Translations under genes and position numbers: made by a program | Part shown: piece after piece, positions 43,733 to 55,536 of the stretch | Layout of the letters: every line of letters starts with the position of its first letter | Numbering within the stretch: position 1 is the stretch's first letter | Notes under the pieces: generated by a model | What the model saw: the letters and a program-made list of their open reading frames with translations, nothing else | Database searches by the model: none | Told to the model about the DNA's origin: nothing | DNA from: Eriocheir sinensis | Lineage: Eukaryota; Arthropoda; Malacostraca; Decapoda; Varunidae | Direction of reading: 5' to 3' | Assembly: GCF_024679095.1 (NCBI RefSeq) | Contig: NC_066516.1 | Span: 3,737,532 to 3,801,531 of the forward strand | DNA: 64,000 nt

Positions 43733-46249
43733 ACATGGAAACATAGACGATCAGGCAGCAGAAAGTCTATTGGCTCATTGCGAGGCTACCTGCTTTGAGA
43801 GATTTAATCAATCCGTCAGCCACAGGAGTGGCTTGCGGGAAGGATTAAAGCACTACCGAACGTACTCGTGGATACGTTTAATTCACTCCCGACGCAGCAA
43901 AGTGACGGTCAATGCGATTTTTAAAGGAGTTGATTGTTTCCGCACTTACCACTTCTGCAGGAAGGTTGTTCCAATGGCGGACGACTCTGTTCGAAAAATA
44001 ACTCCTGCCGATATCCGTGAAGCATCGCTCGGCTTGAATTGTTTTACCGTTGTTTCTTGTTCGCGGGTTAGATTGTAGCGTGAAGAGCTTGGAGTGATCA
44101 ACATTGCTGAACTTGTTTAGGTACTTGAAGACTAGTATCATGTCTCCTCGCAGTCGTCTCTTTTCCAACGTGAAAATGTTGAGTCGCTTGAGTCGTTCTT
44201 CGTAAGGTTGCGTTCTCAATGATGGTATCATTTTCGTAGCTCGTCGCTGTACTCTCGAGTAATTCAATGTCTTGCTTGTAGTTAGGAGACCAGAACTGCA
44301 CGGCGTATTCCAGGTGGAGCCTTACCAGATAATTGTACAAGGTTAACACAACCCACGGCGTCTTGTATTCGTAGTTCCTCGATATAAACCCGAGCATAGC
44401 ATTGGCTTTCTTGCAGGCGGACTTGCAATGTTTTGCGTGTTTCAGGTCATTGCTGATAGTGACCCCGAGTTTTTTTCCCTCCTTCACTGCCTGTAGTTGT
44501 TTGCCACCCATGTATTAAGTGTAGTTGCTATTTCTTGACCCGATGTGCATTACTTTACATTTGGTAGTGTTGAAGGACATCTGCCACTTTTCCGACCAAT
44601 GAGTGATCTGGTCCAAGTCTCTGGATGATTTCGCAGTCTGCTGTCGGGAGAGCCTTCCCTCCCACCTTGGTGTCGTCAGCCAATTTAGAAAGTGTGGATT
44701 TTAATCCTAGCTCTAGGTCGTTCATGTATATAATAAGGAGTATGGGGCCCAGCACTGACCCCTGTGGCACTCCACTTGTCACCGGGAGCCTCTCGGAGGC
44801 CTGCCCGTTGAGTACAACTCGTTGCTTTCTTCCAGTGAGCCAATGTCTTATCCACGCAATCAGATTGTCTCCCAGTCCCGCCGATTTCCGTTTCTTGAGA
44901 AGTCGTTCGTGCGGAACCTTTTCAAAGGCCTTCTGAAAGTCTAGATGGATAACATGGCTGGGGACGTGATTATCCCAGTTTTCATATATACCCTTGAAAA
45001 AATCCAGCAGGTTGGTTAAGCATGTGTGCTTGTTCCTGAAACCGTGCTGAGCATCGGAAATTATATTGTTGTCTTCAAGAAACTTGACGAGTTTGTCCTT
45101 GATAATCTTCTCGAGAACTTTTCCAGCCACCGAATTCAAGGTAATTGGCCTGTAGTTCAAGGCCTCGCTCTTGTTTCCCTTCTTGTAGATCAATGATACG
45201 TTCGCTTGTTTCCAGTCTTCAGGAACTTTATTTTGTTGTAGTGTCAAGTTATAGATGGCGGTGAGTGGCTTGAGTACTTGCCGCTTGAGTTCCTTGAGCA
45301 GCCTGGGTGACAAGTCGTCGGGTCCGGTTGACTTGCTTGTCTCTAGCTTATCTCGGTACTTTTGCACGTCCCTTTCGTCAATTGAGCCAATTTCTAGGAG
45401 GGTGATTCCCCTCGGTGGAATAGGGATCTCGGGTATCGACTCTGTTCTCGACCGTGAACACAGACGCGAAGTTCTTGTTCAGGATTTCGACCACGTGTCT
45501 GCTATCTTGCGTTAGGGCGCCACTTTCATCTTTTAGGGGACCGATGTTGCTTTTCGACTTCTTTTTGGTTCTTATATATGTAAATATTTTTTTCGGGTTA
45601 GACTTGGATTCGCGTGCTATTCGTTTCTCATAATCGCGCTTTCATTGGCGGATGAGGGTTCTGCAAGCTCTGAGGCTGCGCTGGTATTGTTGACGTGCTT
45701 CATCTGTGTTGTTTTCCTTCAACAAGTTATAATTTACTTTCTGTAAATTTATCGCCCTTCTGACTTGGATAGTAATCCATGGTGAGCTTACGCCGTTGTT
45801 TGTTCTCGTGGTCTTCATGGGGACCGTTGTCCTCTCCACTGCTAGGAGTTTATTTTTGAAGATATTCCACGCGTCGTCTACAGGGGCGAAGTTTAGGTGT
45901 TCCCAAGTTGCTTGAGGTAGTAGTTCACGAGCAAGATTGAAGTTAGCTTTTCTGCAGTCTGGAATCTTGGACGCATTTTCTATAAGCTCGTGTTCCGTTC
46001 TAATGCTGAAGCGAATTAGGTGGTGGTCGCAGCCGTTTAGTTTCTCACCGACCCTCCCTTCGCGTACGAGGTCGGGATCAGTCACGAGTACGAGGTCAAG
46101 GATATTGTTTTCTCGCGTCGGTTGAGTTATAATCTGGGTTAGAAATGTGTCTTCTAGCATTTCGAGTGGTCGGCCACCCTCCTGGTCTAAATTCATTGCG
46201 CTCCGGTTGATTTTGGGACAGTTAAAGTCCCCAATAATCACTGAAGGGA
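43733..46249 (-). mobile_element. LINE-B copy 2, 5'-truncated CR1-like retrotransposon
   Basis: Minus-strand element from the endonuclease GDFN region to the 3' tail. Its end (plus strand AAACATGGAAACATGG at 43723-43740) is the reverse complement of the LINE-B tail. Its 5' truncation point near 46249 meets a GGA repeat, which is (TCC)n in the sense direction. Confidence 0.87.
43878..46249 (-). pseudogene. LINE-B2 ORF2: endonuclease C-terminal half plus reverse transcriptase
   Basis: Sense order from 46249 down: IIGDFNCPKINR, TQPTRENNILDLVLVTDPD and GCDHHLIRFSI of the APE endonuclease. After broken frames (45640-45370) come [53 protein letters not shown] and [20 protein letters not shown] of the RT (45367-44555). 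Motif C reads LADDTKVGG instead of FADDTK. The C-terminal part (44511-43878) ends INSFKNRIDRHFAASGVN. Frameshifts lie near 45640, 45370, 44600 and 44250. The N-terminal endonuclease is absent. Non-functional. Confidence 0.84.
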
Positions 46250-47092
<843 letters not shown>

Positions 47093-47897
47093 CGATGACA
47101 CAAAGGTGGGTGGGAAGGCCCTCACAACGGCAGACTGCGAAATTATCCAGAGAGACCTGGACCAGATCACTCGGTGGTCAGAAAAATGGCAGATGTCCTT
47201 CAACACTACCAAATGTAAAGTAATGCATATCGGATCCAGAAACAGCAACCACACATACCACATGGGTGGCGAACTACTACATGTTGTGCAAGAGGAAAGA
47301 GACCTCGGGGTCACCATCAACAGTGACTTGAAACATACAAAACACTGCAAGTCTGCCTGTAAGAAAGCCAATACAATGTTTGGGTTCATAGCGAGGAACT
47401 TCGAATACAAGTCACCGGGAGTTATGTTATCCTTGTATACTTCGCTGGTAAGGCCCCACCTGGAATACGCCGTGCAATTCTGGTCGCCTAATTACAGGAA
47501 AGACACTGAATTACTTGAGAGAGTACAGCGCCGCGCCACGAAGATGATACCATCACTGAGGACGAAGCCCTATGAAGAGCGACTCGAGCGACTCAACCTC
47601 TTCACGTTGGAAAAGAGACGACTGCGGGGAGACATGATACAAGTCTTTAAGTACCTGAACAAGCTCAGCAACGTTGATCACTCCAAACTCTTCACGCTAC
47701 AAACCAACCTGAGAACAAGAAACAACGGAAAAACAATTCAAGCAAAGCGATGCAATACCGACATCGGCAGGAGTTATTTCTCGACTAGAGTTGTTCGCCA
47801 CTGGAACAGCCTTCCTGCAGAAGTGGTTAGCGCAGAGGCCATCAACTCTTTCAAGAAACGCATTGATCGCCACTTTGCTGCATCGGGAATAAACTGA
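47093..47897 (+). pseudogene. LINE-B3 reverse transcriptase C-terminal part
   Basis: The open frame continues out of the upstream TCC repeat, which fakes a much longer ORF. Element-derived codons start at [18 protein letters not shown], followed by [54 protein letters not shown] and INSFKKRIDRHFAASGIN with a TGA stop at 47895-47897. No internal stop occurs, so it is better preserved than B2 and B4, but it lacks motifs 0-B and cannot act as a polymerase. Confidence 0.87.
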
Positions 47898-48044
47898 ACG
47901 TTCCCAAGAGTAGATACACAAGTGCTTTAATCCTTCCCTGCAAGCCACTCCTATGGCAAACGGATTGATTAAATCACTGAACGCAGGCAGCCTAGTAAAG
48001 AGCCAACAGGCTTTCTGCTGCCTGTTTGTCCATGTTTCCATGTT
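47093..48044 (+). mobile_element. LINE-B copy 3, 3' third only, between two (TCC)n arrays
   Basis: Begins exactly at the catalytic GATGACACAAAGGTGGG (DDTKVGG) and ends in the tail GTCCATGTTTCCATGTTTCC at about 48044. Both flanks are (TCC)n. Confidence 0.88.
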
Positions 48045-48096
48045 TCCTCCCCCTCCTCCTCTTCCTTCCCCTCCTCCTCCTCCTCCTCCTCCTCCT
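48045..48096 (+). repeat. (TCC)n between LINE-B3 and LINE-B4
   Basis: About 50 bp of TCC units. It serves as the tail of B3 and the 5' flank of B4. Confidence 0.92.
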
Positions 48097-49079
48097 ACAT
48101 AGCACTACAACAAAACAACGTTCCCGAAGGCTGGAAGCAAGCGAACGTAGCACCGATCTACAAAAAGGGAGACAAAAGCGTGGCCTTAACCTACAGACCA
48201 ATCAGCTTGACTTCAGTGGCGGGAAAAATTCTCGAAAAGATCATCAGAGACAAACTCGTTAAGTTCCTTGAAGACAACATCATTTCCGATGCTCAGCACG
48301 GTTTCAGGAGTAAGCGCTCATGCTTAACCAACTTACTGGATTCTTCCAAGGTATCTATGAAAACTGGGATAATTATATCCCCAGTGATGTTATATATCTA
48401 GACTTTCAAAAAGCCTTTGACAAAGTGCCACACGAAAGACTCCTCAAGAAACTTAAGTCGGCGGGGTTAGGCGACAATCTGACAGCGTGGATCCAAGACT
48501 GGCTCACTGGAAGAAAACTACGAGTTGTATTCAACGGACAGGCCTCCGAATGGCTCCCGGTCACAAGTGGAGTGCCACAGCGGTCAGTACTGGGACCCAT
48601 ACTCTTCATTATATATATCAACGACCTAGAACTAGGATTAAAATCCACTCTTTCAATATTTGCCGACGACACAAGGTGGGTGGGAAGGCCCACACGACAG
48701 CAGACTGCGAAATTATCCAGAGAGACCTCAACCAGATCACTCAGTGGTAAAAAAAATGGCAGATGTCCTTCAACACTACCAAATGTAAAGTACTGCATTT
48801 CGGATCCTGAAACAGCAAGAGGAAAGAGACCTCGGGGTCACCATCAGCAGTGACTTGAAACAAACAAAACACTGGAAGTCCGCCTTTAAGAAAGCCAATA
48901 CAATGCTTGGGTTCATAGCGAGGAACTTCGAATACAAGACGCCGGGAGTTATGTTATCCTTGTATAATTCGCTGGTAAGGCCCCACCTGGAATACACCGT
49001 GCAATTCTGGTCTCCAACTTACAGGAAAGACATTGAATTACTTGAGAGAGTACAGCGCCGCGCCACGAAGATGATACCA

Positions 49080-49912
49080 AAGTATAATCATAACAAGTAT
49101 GTTCACGCGCAGGAGAGGCGTGGCAAAGAGGTGACGTCATATAGTCTCGGTGAGTCCGAGGCATGGAGGTAGAATTGGTGGAGTCGACACTGCCGGCTAA
49201 TCCCATTCATTGAGGTGAAGCAGCCGAACTGTCATTTTTAGGGCCGCAAGATGAGGGATACCCGGGTGAGAGCTCACGTCCACTACCTTAGTTGTTAACT
49301 CCAGACCCCATCTCATTCATTATCACGGTGGTGTTATTGAGAACTGTACATTTATTGTTGCGGTAGATCTGTTTCATAAATACGTGACCTGACAACACCA
49401 GGCAGCCTGGCCGAGCCCATTAAGGGGCAGCCTGACCTGACAACACCTGACACCTGGCAGGTGTCCTCAACCTTGCGGCCCCAAAGAGTGGCAGTTCGGC
49501 GGATTCAGTTTTTAGGGCTGATGTCGACTCACAAATTCTACCTCCATGGTCCGAGGACAGAAAACGGAGTAATTGATGGGTGACTTGTATTTTTTTTTTA
49601 TTGTTGTTGTTGTTGTTCACTGTATACTACCTTTTCAGTCATTCTATTATTTCTTTATTAACTCCAAGTATACCATTCTTATTTAACAAAAAATCATAAT
49701 TCCACGTTTGTGTTTATAATCGGATGTGCAGCCACCTACAGCACATTCATTAGGCATCCTGGCCACGTCAACTCTGCGCACCCGACCCCGTCTCGTTGCA
49801 GACCGACTTGCCTCCACGCAACGGACCCCGCCTTTGAAGACAACTTGACGTCATGCGCGGGCCCGACGAGATTTTCACGGGAAGTGACCAGACTTGTTAT
49901 AATTAGATTTTG
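49080..49912. mobile_element. MULE-like non-autonomous element with 10-bp target duplication
   Basis: Flanked by the perfect direct repeat GATGATACCA (49070-49079 and 49913-49922) inside the LINE-B4 reading frame. Its ends are imperfect inverted repeats: TAATCATAACAAGTATGTTC near the left and TAATTATAACAAGTCTGGTC as reverse complement of the right. A 9-10 bp duplication is typical of Mutator-like elements, but the short ends leave the class open. It contains a nested MITE (49162-49548) and no transposase. Confidence 0.72.
49162..49548. mobile_element. 387-bp MITE with 8-bp target duplication, nested in the MULE-like element
   Basis: Ends CATGGAGGTAGAATT are perfect inverted repeats over 15 bp, and the similarity continues through GTCGACA and GCCGAACTG/GGGCCGCAAG further in. 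GTCCGAGG flanks both sides (49154-49161 and 49549-49556). An 8-bp duplication fits hAT, P or Merlin superfamilies; I cannot choose. Internally GACCTGACAACACC occurs twice. Confidence 0.78.
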
Positions 49913-50371
49913 GATGATACCATCACTGAGGAGGAAGCCCTACGAAGAGCAACTCGAGCGACTCAACCTCTTCATGTTGGAAAAGAGGCGACTGCGGGGA
50001 GACGTGATACAAGTCTTTAAGTACCTGAACAAGCTCAGCAATGTTGATCACTATAAACACTTCACGCCACAAACTAACCCGAGGACAAGAAGCAACGGAA
50101 AAACAATTCAAGCAATGCGATGCAATACCGACATCGGCAGGAGTTATTTCTCGAATAGAGTTGTTCGTCATTGGAACAATTTTCCTGCAGAAGTGGTTAG
50201 CGCAGAGACAATCAACTCCTTCAAGAAACGCATTGATCGCCACTCTGCTGCATCGGGAGTGAACTGAATGTATCCAAGAGTAGGTACATGAGTGCTTTAA
50301 ATCACTGAAAGCAGGCAGCCTTGTAATGAGCCAACAGGCTTTCTGCTGCCGGCTAGTCCATGTTTCCATGT

Positions 50372-51251
<880 letters not shown>

Positions 51252-51659
51252 AAATAGTTTCGAGAAACACAACAGTCGAAAGTCCAAGGGCGGTCGCGGG
51301 CGAATTTTGTCGGTCAGTACTTCGCCTACCAGAGACTTTCCCGAACTCGAGGTAAAGATATAAGCCACTTTTAGCCCCATATTTTATCAAAATTATGTTA
51401 TATGGCAGACAGTGTATAACTGATGGCAGACACACACCAAAGTATGGCAGAAATTCCATAATTAAGGCAGGCAGCGCAACTGTGGTGTGTTGTGTTGGGA
51501 GGAGCATATGACCCTGACCTGAACTGACAATGCACTGAGGCAACGGTGCCAAGTGTTGTACAATTTCTTTGTATTCACTCACAAATAGAGAATCATTCAT
51601 AAAAGCCATATTTTTTTTTTTTTGAGAGAGAGAGAGAGAGAGAGAGAGACACAGGAGGT
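51252..51659. other. Unique spacer ending in T and GA runs
   Basis: About 360 bp of ordinary complexity with TGGCAGAC/ATGGCAGA repeated three times near 51403-51455. (T)n and (GA)n follow at 51610-51648. No gene recognised. Confidence 0.4.
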
Positions 51660-52151
51660 GAGTTGGAGACGTGACACAACTATGGTGATGATCACATCCC
51701 TTAACTTGTCGTTCTCTTCGCCCTCATATACCTGAACTCTCTCCGTAATGGCTGTTAGATTTTCCTGTGTGAAAACTGAGAGGAAATAGTCGTTCAACAT
51801 TTGATTCATATCTTCTCCACTCTCAACGAGCTCACCTGTGTTTGTTTTCAACGGCCCAATTCTCTCCCTTGTTTTCGTTCTGTACAATTTAAAGAAGCCC
51901 TTGGGATCGCTTTTGGCCTCGTTGGCTACCCTAATCTCATAATTTCTTTTTGCTAGGCGGGTGTTATTCTTCACCGATCTGGCTAGTTTAACATACCTAC
52001 CCCTGAGGTGGGTTTACCCGTTCTTTATTTTTCTATAAATTCCTCTCTTTAAGCCAATTTGATGCTTGAGCCTGCTGGTCATCCATTTAGGGTCGCTATT
52101 TTCCTTTCTACGTACTTGGTAAGGGATATGCTATCTCTGACCCTCTACTAT
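51660..52151 (-). pseudogene. LINE-C copy 2, downstream piece (pre-RT region)
   Basis: The minus strand encodes NTRLAKRNYEIRVANEAKSD, GFFKLYRTKTRERIGPLKTN and FLSVFTQENLTAITERVQVY, matching LINE-C1 at about 13840-14300. It ends near 51680 against (GA)n, which is (CT)n in the sense direction. Its upstream end at 52151 is where LINE-D3 interrupts; the matching upstream piece is at 54279-54465. No catalytic motif is present. Confidence 0.82.
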
Positions 52152-54167
52152 ACTTCGAACTCCCGCTAACTATGACCTTTACATTTCAGCCCGGAATCGT
52201 GCCAAATCTATTCTCCGACTTACCAAAACTTCTTTTATCAATAGAAAATGTCAACACCTTGCTTCTTCTAATTCTTCCCGTGACTTCTGGCATCTAGTCC
52301 AGTCCAGTAGTAGGCGTGGGATTGCCTTTGTAGCGGCTCCCACTTTTTTCTTATTCTTGATTCTTGATTTTTGTTGATTGGCGTTGTTGATTGGCGTTGT
52401 TGTCTTTTAGTTTTGTTCAGTTTTCTTTTTTCTAGCCAAAAATATCTCCTCCAATTTAACTTCTTCCTCTTTCCCTCCTCTCCTTAACCCTGACGGCAGC
52501 ACTGCCGACCCATCTGTCTCTAAGGCTAAACTCTTCGCTCAAACTTTCTGTAAGAACTCCACCTTGGACGATTCTGGGCATATTCCTCCTACTCATCCCC
52601 TCTCTGACTCCTTTATGCCTGTTATTAAGATTCTTCCAAATGATGTTTTCTATGCCCTCTCTGGCCTCAACTCTCAGAGGGCTTATGGACCCGATGGAGT
52701 GCCTCCTTTTGTCCTTAAAAACTGTGCTTCCGTGCTGACACCCTGCCTGGTCAAACTCTTTCGTCTCTGCCTATCAACATCTACCTTTCCTTCCTGCTGG
52801 AAGTATGCCTTTATACAGCCTGTGCCTAAGAAGGGTGACCGTTCCAATCCCTCAAACTACCGCCCTATAGCTTTACTTTCCTGTCTATCTAAAGCTTTTG
52901 AATTAATCCTTAACCGGAAGATTCAAAAGCACCTTTCCACTTCTAACCTTCTATCTGATCGCCAGTATGGGTTCCGCAAGGGGCGTTCTACTGGCGATCT
53001 TCTTGCTCTCTTAACTGACTCTTGGTCATCCTCTCTTAGCCGTTTCGGTGAAACTTTCTCTGTTGCGCTAGACATATCGAAAGCCTTCGATAGAGTCTGG
53101 CACAAGTCTTTGCTTTCTAAACTGCCCTCTTTCGGATTCTATCCCTCTCTCTGTTCCTTTATCTCCAGTTTCCTTTCCGGCCGTTTTATCTCTGCGGTGG
53201 TAGACGATCACTGTTCTTCCCCTAAACCTATCAACAGTGGTGTTCCACAGGGCTCTGTCCTATCACCCACTCTCTTCCTGTTATTCATCAATGATCTTCT
53301 TTCCATAACAAACTGTCCTGTCCACTCATACGCCGACGACTCCACTCTGCATTATTCAACTTCTTTCAATAGAAGACCATCGCAACAGGAAGTACACGAC
53401 TCCAGACTGGAGGCTGCAGAACCCTTAATCTCAGACCTTGCTATCATTTCCGATTGGGGCAGAAGGAACCTTGTGTCCTTCAATGCCTCAAAAACTGAAC
53501 TTCTCCACCTATCAACTCGACACAATCTTCCAAACACCTATCCCCTATTCTTCGACAACACTCAGCTATCACCATCTTCAACACTAAACATCCTCGGTCT
53601 ATCCTTAACTCAAAATCTCAACTAGAAACTTCACATCTCTCTCGCTAAATCAGCTTCCTCGAGGTTGGGCGTTCTGTATCGTCTCCGCCAGTTCTTCTCC
53701 CCCGCGCAGTTGCTATCCATATACTGGGGCCTTGTCCGCCCTCGTGTGGAGTATGCATCTCACGTGTGGGGGGCTCCACTCACACAGCTCTTCTGGACAG
53801 AATGGAGTCTAAGGCTCTTCGTCTCATCAGCTCTCCTCCTCCTACTGATAGTCTTCTACCTCTTAAATTCCGTCGCGATGTTCCCTCTCTTTCTATCTTC
53901 TATCGATATGTCCACGCTGACTGCTCTTCTGAACTTGCTAACTGCATGCCTCCCCCCCTCCCGCGGCCCCGCTGCACACGACTTTTTACTCATGCTCATC
54001 CCTATACTGTCCAAACCCCTTACGCAAGAGTTAACCAGCATCTTCACTCTTTCATCCCTCACGCTGGTAAACTCTGGAACAATCTTCCTTCATCTGTATT
54101 TCCTCCTGCCTACGACTTGAACTCTTTCAAGAGAAGGGTATCAGGACACCTCTCCTCCCGAAATTGA
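52152..54167 (+). pseudogene. LINE-D3 ORF2: reverse transcriptase
   Basis: The best-preserved frame is 52564-53625: [70 protein letters not shown] (motif A), [20 protein letters not shown] (motif B) and SYADDSTLHYSTSF (motif C). TAG at 53623-53625 replaces the Trp of NLNWKLHIS. A frameshift near 53770 separates the last part (53766-54167), which ends SFKRRVSGHLSSRN. The 5' part is disrupted by a 135-bp insert at 52301-52435. Catalytic motifs A-C are intact but the frame is not. Confidence 0.86.
52301..52435. mobile_element. Short SINE-like insertion in LINE-D3
   Basis: Compared with D1, about 135 extra bases lie within GGCATCTAGCCAAAA. TCTAG occurs at both junctions (52296-52300 and 52431-52435), a 5-bp duplication. 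The insert starts TCCAGTCCAGTAGTAGGCG, is T-rich towards its end and contains GTTGATTGGCGTT twice. Size and target repeat suggest a small retroposon; no Pol III boxes are convincing. Confidence 0.55.
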
Positions 54168-54278
54168 CCTCTCTTTCGGCCACCTCTTATGATTCTTTTT
54201 TAAGAGCAGCGAGTAGCGGCCTTTTTTTTTTATTGTTTCCTTTTTTTGTGCTCTTTGTTGTAAAAAAAAAAAAAAAAA

Positions 54279-54465
54279 AAAACTATTACTCTAACTATAT
54301 TATTGTAGGTCATTTCTACATGGTTCCCATGCCCTTCAGGTTCCAGCCCTGAGATCCGGCGCTCAGCTAGCCTCCTCAATGTGTCTTCTGACCCCCTCGT
54401 AATCGGCTCTTCTGAAGTCTGGCACCAGCACAGAGTTGGGTTCACGGGTTACCGCCCAGTCTAAG
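54279..54465 (-). pseudogene. LINE-C copy 2, upstream piece (end of endonuclease)
   Basis: The minus strand encodes LDWAVTREPNSVLVPDFRRA, as at 13635-13700 of LINE-C1, and continues to the shared CCATGTAGAAATGACCTACA (plus-strand complement near 54300). Its 5' end near 54465 meets a GA-rich run, (CT)n in sense. The piece at 51660-52151 is its continuation beyond LINE-D3. Confidence 0.8.
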
Positions 54466-54856
54466 AGGGAGAGAGAGGGGGAGAGAGAGGGAGAAGGAAG
54501 CGAAGAAAAATGGACAGCGCAAAGAAGAGAGAGAGAGAGAAACAGCTGTCAGGTGAGGTAGTGTATGACCAGCCTGTTTGGTATAGTTTGGGGGAAGAGG
54601 AGGGGAGAAGGGGGGTTAAACCGTCACAAGCATCGACCTCACAAACATAGGAAACGGAAAAGATAAAAAGAGAAAGAACACTATCAATACGAGATGGTGT
54701 AGATGATGTAGTAAGATCGTTAAGAAAGAGAAAAAGAATAGCAAGATATGTAAGAGGAAAAGGAGAGGGAAGAGAGAAGGAGGGAGGAGCAGGAAGAGAG
54801 AAGAAGAAAGAAAAGTGGAGGAGGATTCTTAAACATTTCGGGGTTTAGGTTCATAG
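54466..54856 (+). repeat. GA-rich tract with a short unique patch
   Basis: AGAGGGAGAG units, a patch of ordinary DNA at 54540-54590, then more A/G-rich DNA. No gene seen. Confidence 0.75.
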
Positions 54857-55106
54857 CCAGTATTCTTAAGTCTCGGCACCTCATTTCCCCTGTTTGAAAA
54901 GCCTCTCGTCGAAGTTGCTGGGGCTTCCATGAACTGTTATGCCATCCTATTGATAGTTTTACATAGCCTCTACACCATGAAGGAGAAAACACCCATGAAA
55001 ACCAGGTTGATTTTAATTCCAATTGACGAATCCGTATTTTTTAACATATCGGCACCTCAGTTTGCCTGTTTGAAAAGACACTCGTAGAAGTTGCTGGGGT
55101 TTTTAT

Positions 55107-55488
55107 CAGGGGTGTGAAGTCGGAGTTAAAATTTTCCGACTCCGACTCCGACTCCGGGAAATTTTAAAGCTGCGACTCCGACTCCGGCCCCCATGCCCCT
55201 ACCCCTCTATTGCAATTTTTTTCTTCTTTTTTTTAGATGCTGCCTGTAGCGCCGGTAGACTCTCTTGAGGTCCTTTTTCTTACATGTATTTACATCCAAA
55301 TTACGTGTACTCTATATAGACAACATCTAGATAATGTAAAAGAAAAAAAGCTTCACAACTACATTACACGATAACTGACTACGTTAAGGAGTCGGAGTCG
55401 GGGGTATTTTTACCGACTCCAACTCCGACTCCGACTCCGGCCAAAAGTACCCGACTCCACCGACTCCGACACAGACTCCACACCCCTG
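55107..55488. mobile_element. 382-bp hAT-like MITE
   Basis: Ends CAGGGGTGTGAAGTCGGAGT and ACTCCACACCCCTG are inverted repeats of the CAGGGG class common in hAT elements. GTTTTTAT (55099-55106) and GTTTTCAT (55489-55496) flank it, an 8-bp duplication with one difference. GACTCC repeats lie inside both arms. No transposase. The flanking tandem unit is continuous once it is removed. Confidence 0.85.
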
Positions 55489-55536
55489 GTTTTCATGGAC
55501 TGATATGCAATCCTAGTGATAGTCATGTTATAGTAG

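Larger units (their letters stand above)
48097..50267 (+). pseudogene. LINE-B4 reverse transcriptase, split and frameshifted
   Basis: Shows NVPEGWKQANVAPIYKKGDK (48118), YRPISLTSVAGKILEKIIRD (48192), [15 protein letters not shown] (48287), [19 protein letters not shown] (48390), [20 protein letters not shown] (48563, PQG changed to PQR) and FADDTRW (48658). Two frameshifts lie near 48185 and 48345, and deletions at about 48670 and 48815 follow. The coding part stops at 49079, where the MULE-like element is inserted, and resumes at 49913 with IPSLRRKPYEEQLERLNLF, ending at a TGA at 50265-50267. Non-functional. Confidence 0.85.
48097..50371 (+). mobile_element. LINE-B copy 4, interrupted by a MULE-like element
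   Basis: 5'-truncated at RT motif 0-1. LINE-B sequence occupies 48097-49079 and resumes at 49913 to 50371. The junction repeats GATGATACCA on both sides. It ends GTCCATGTTTCCATGTTTCC followed by (TCC)n at 50374-50425. Confidence 0.88.
52152..54278 (+). mobile_element. LINE-D copy 3, 5'-truncated, inserted into LINE-C2
   Basis: Starts at codons matching [13 protein letters not shown] of D1 and ends TGTTGT plus poly(A) (54262-54278). The LINE-C pieces on either side join to give the expected LINE-C order, and ACTAT (52147-52151) is repeated after the poly(A), a likely target duplication. Confidence 0.85.

Noticed and set aside
43025..43736. Thr-rich or Ser/Gly-rich proteins of 200-277 codons
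   Set aside because: ACT/ACC and GGA repeats; frames open on both strands with no domain.
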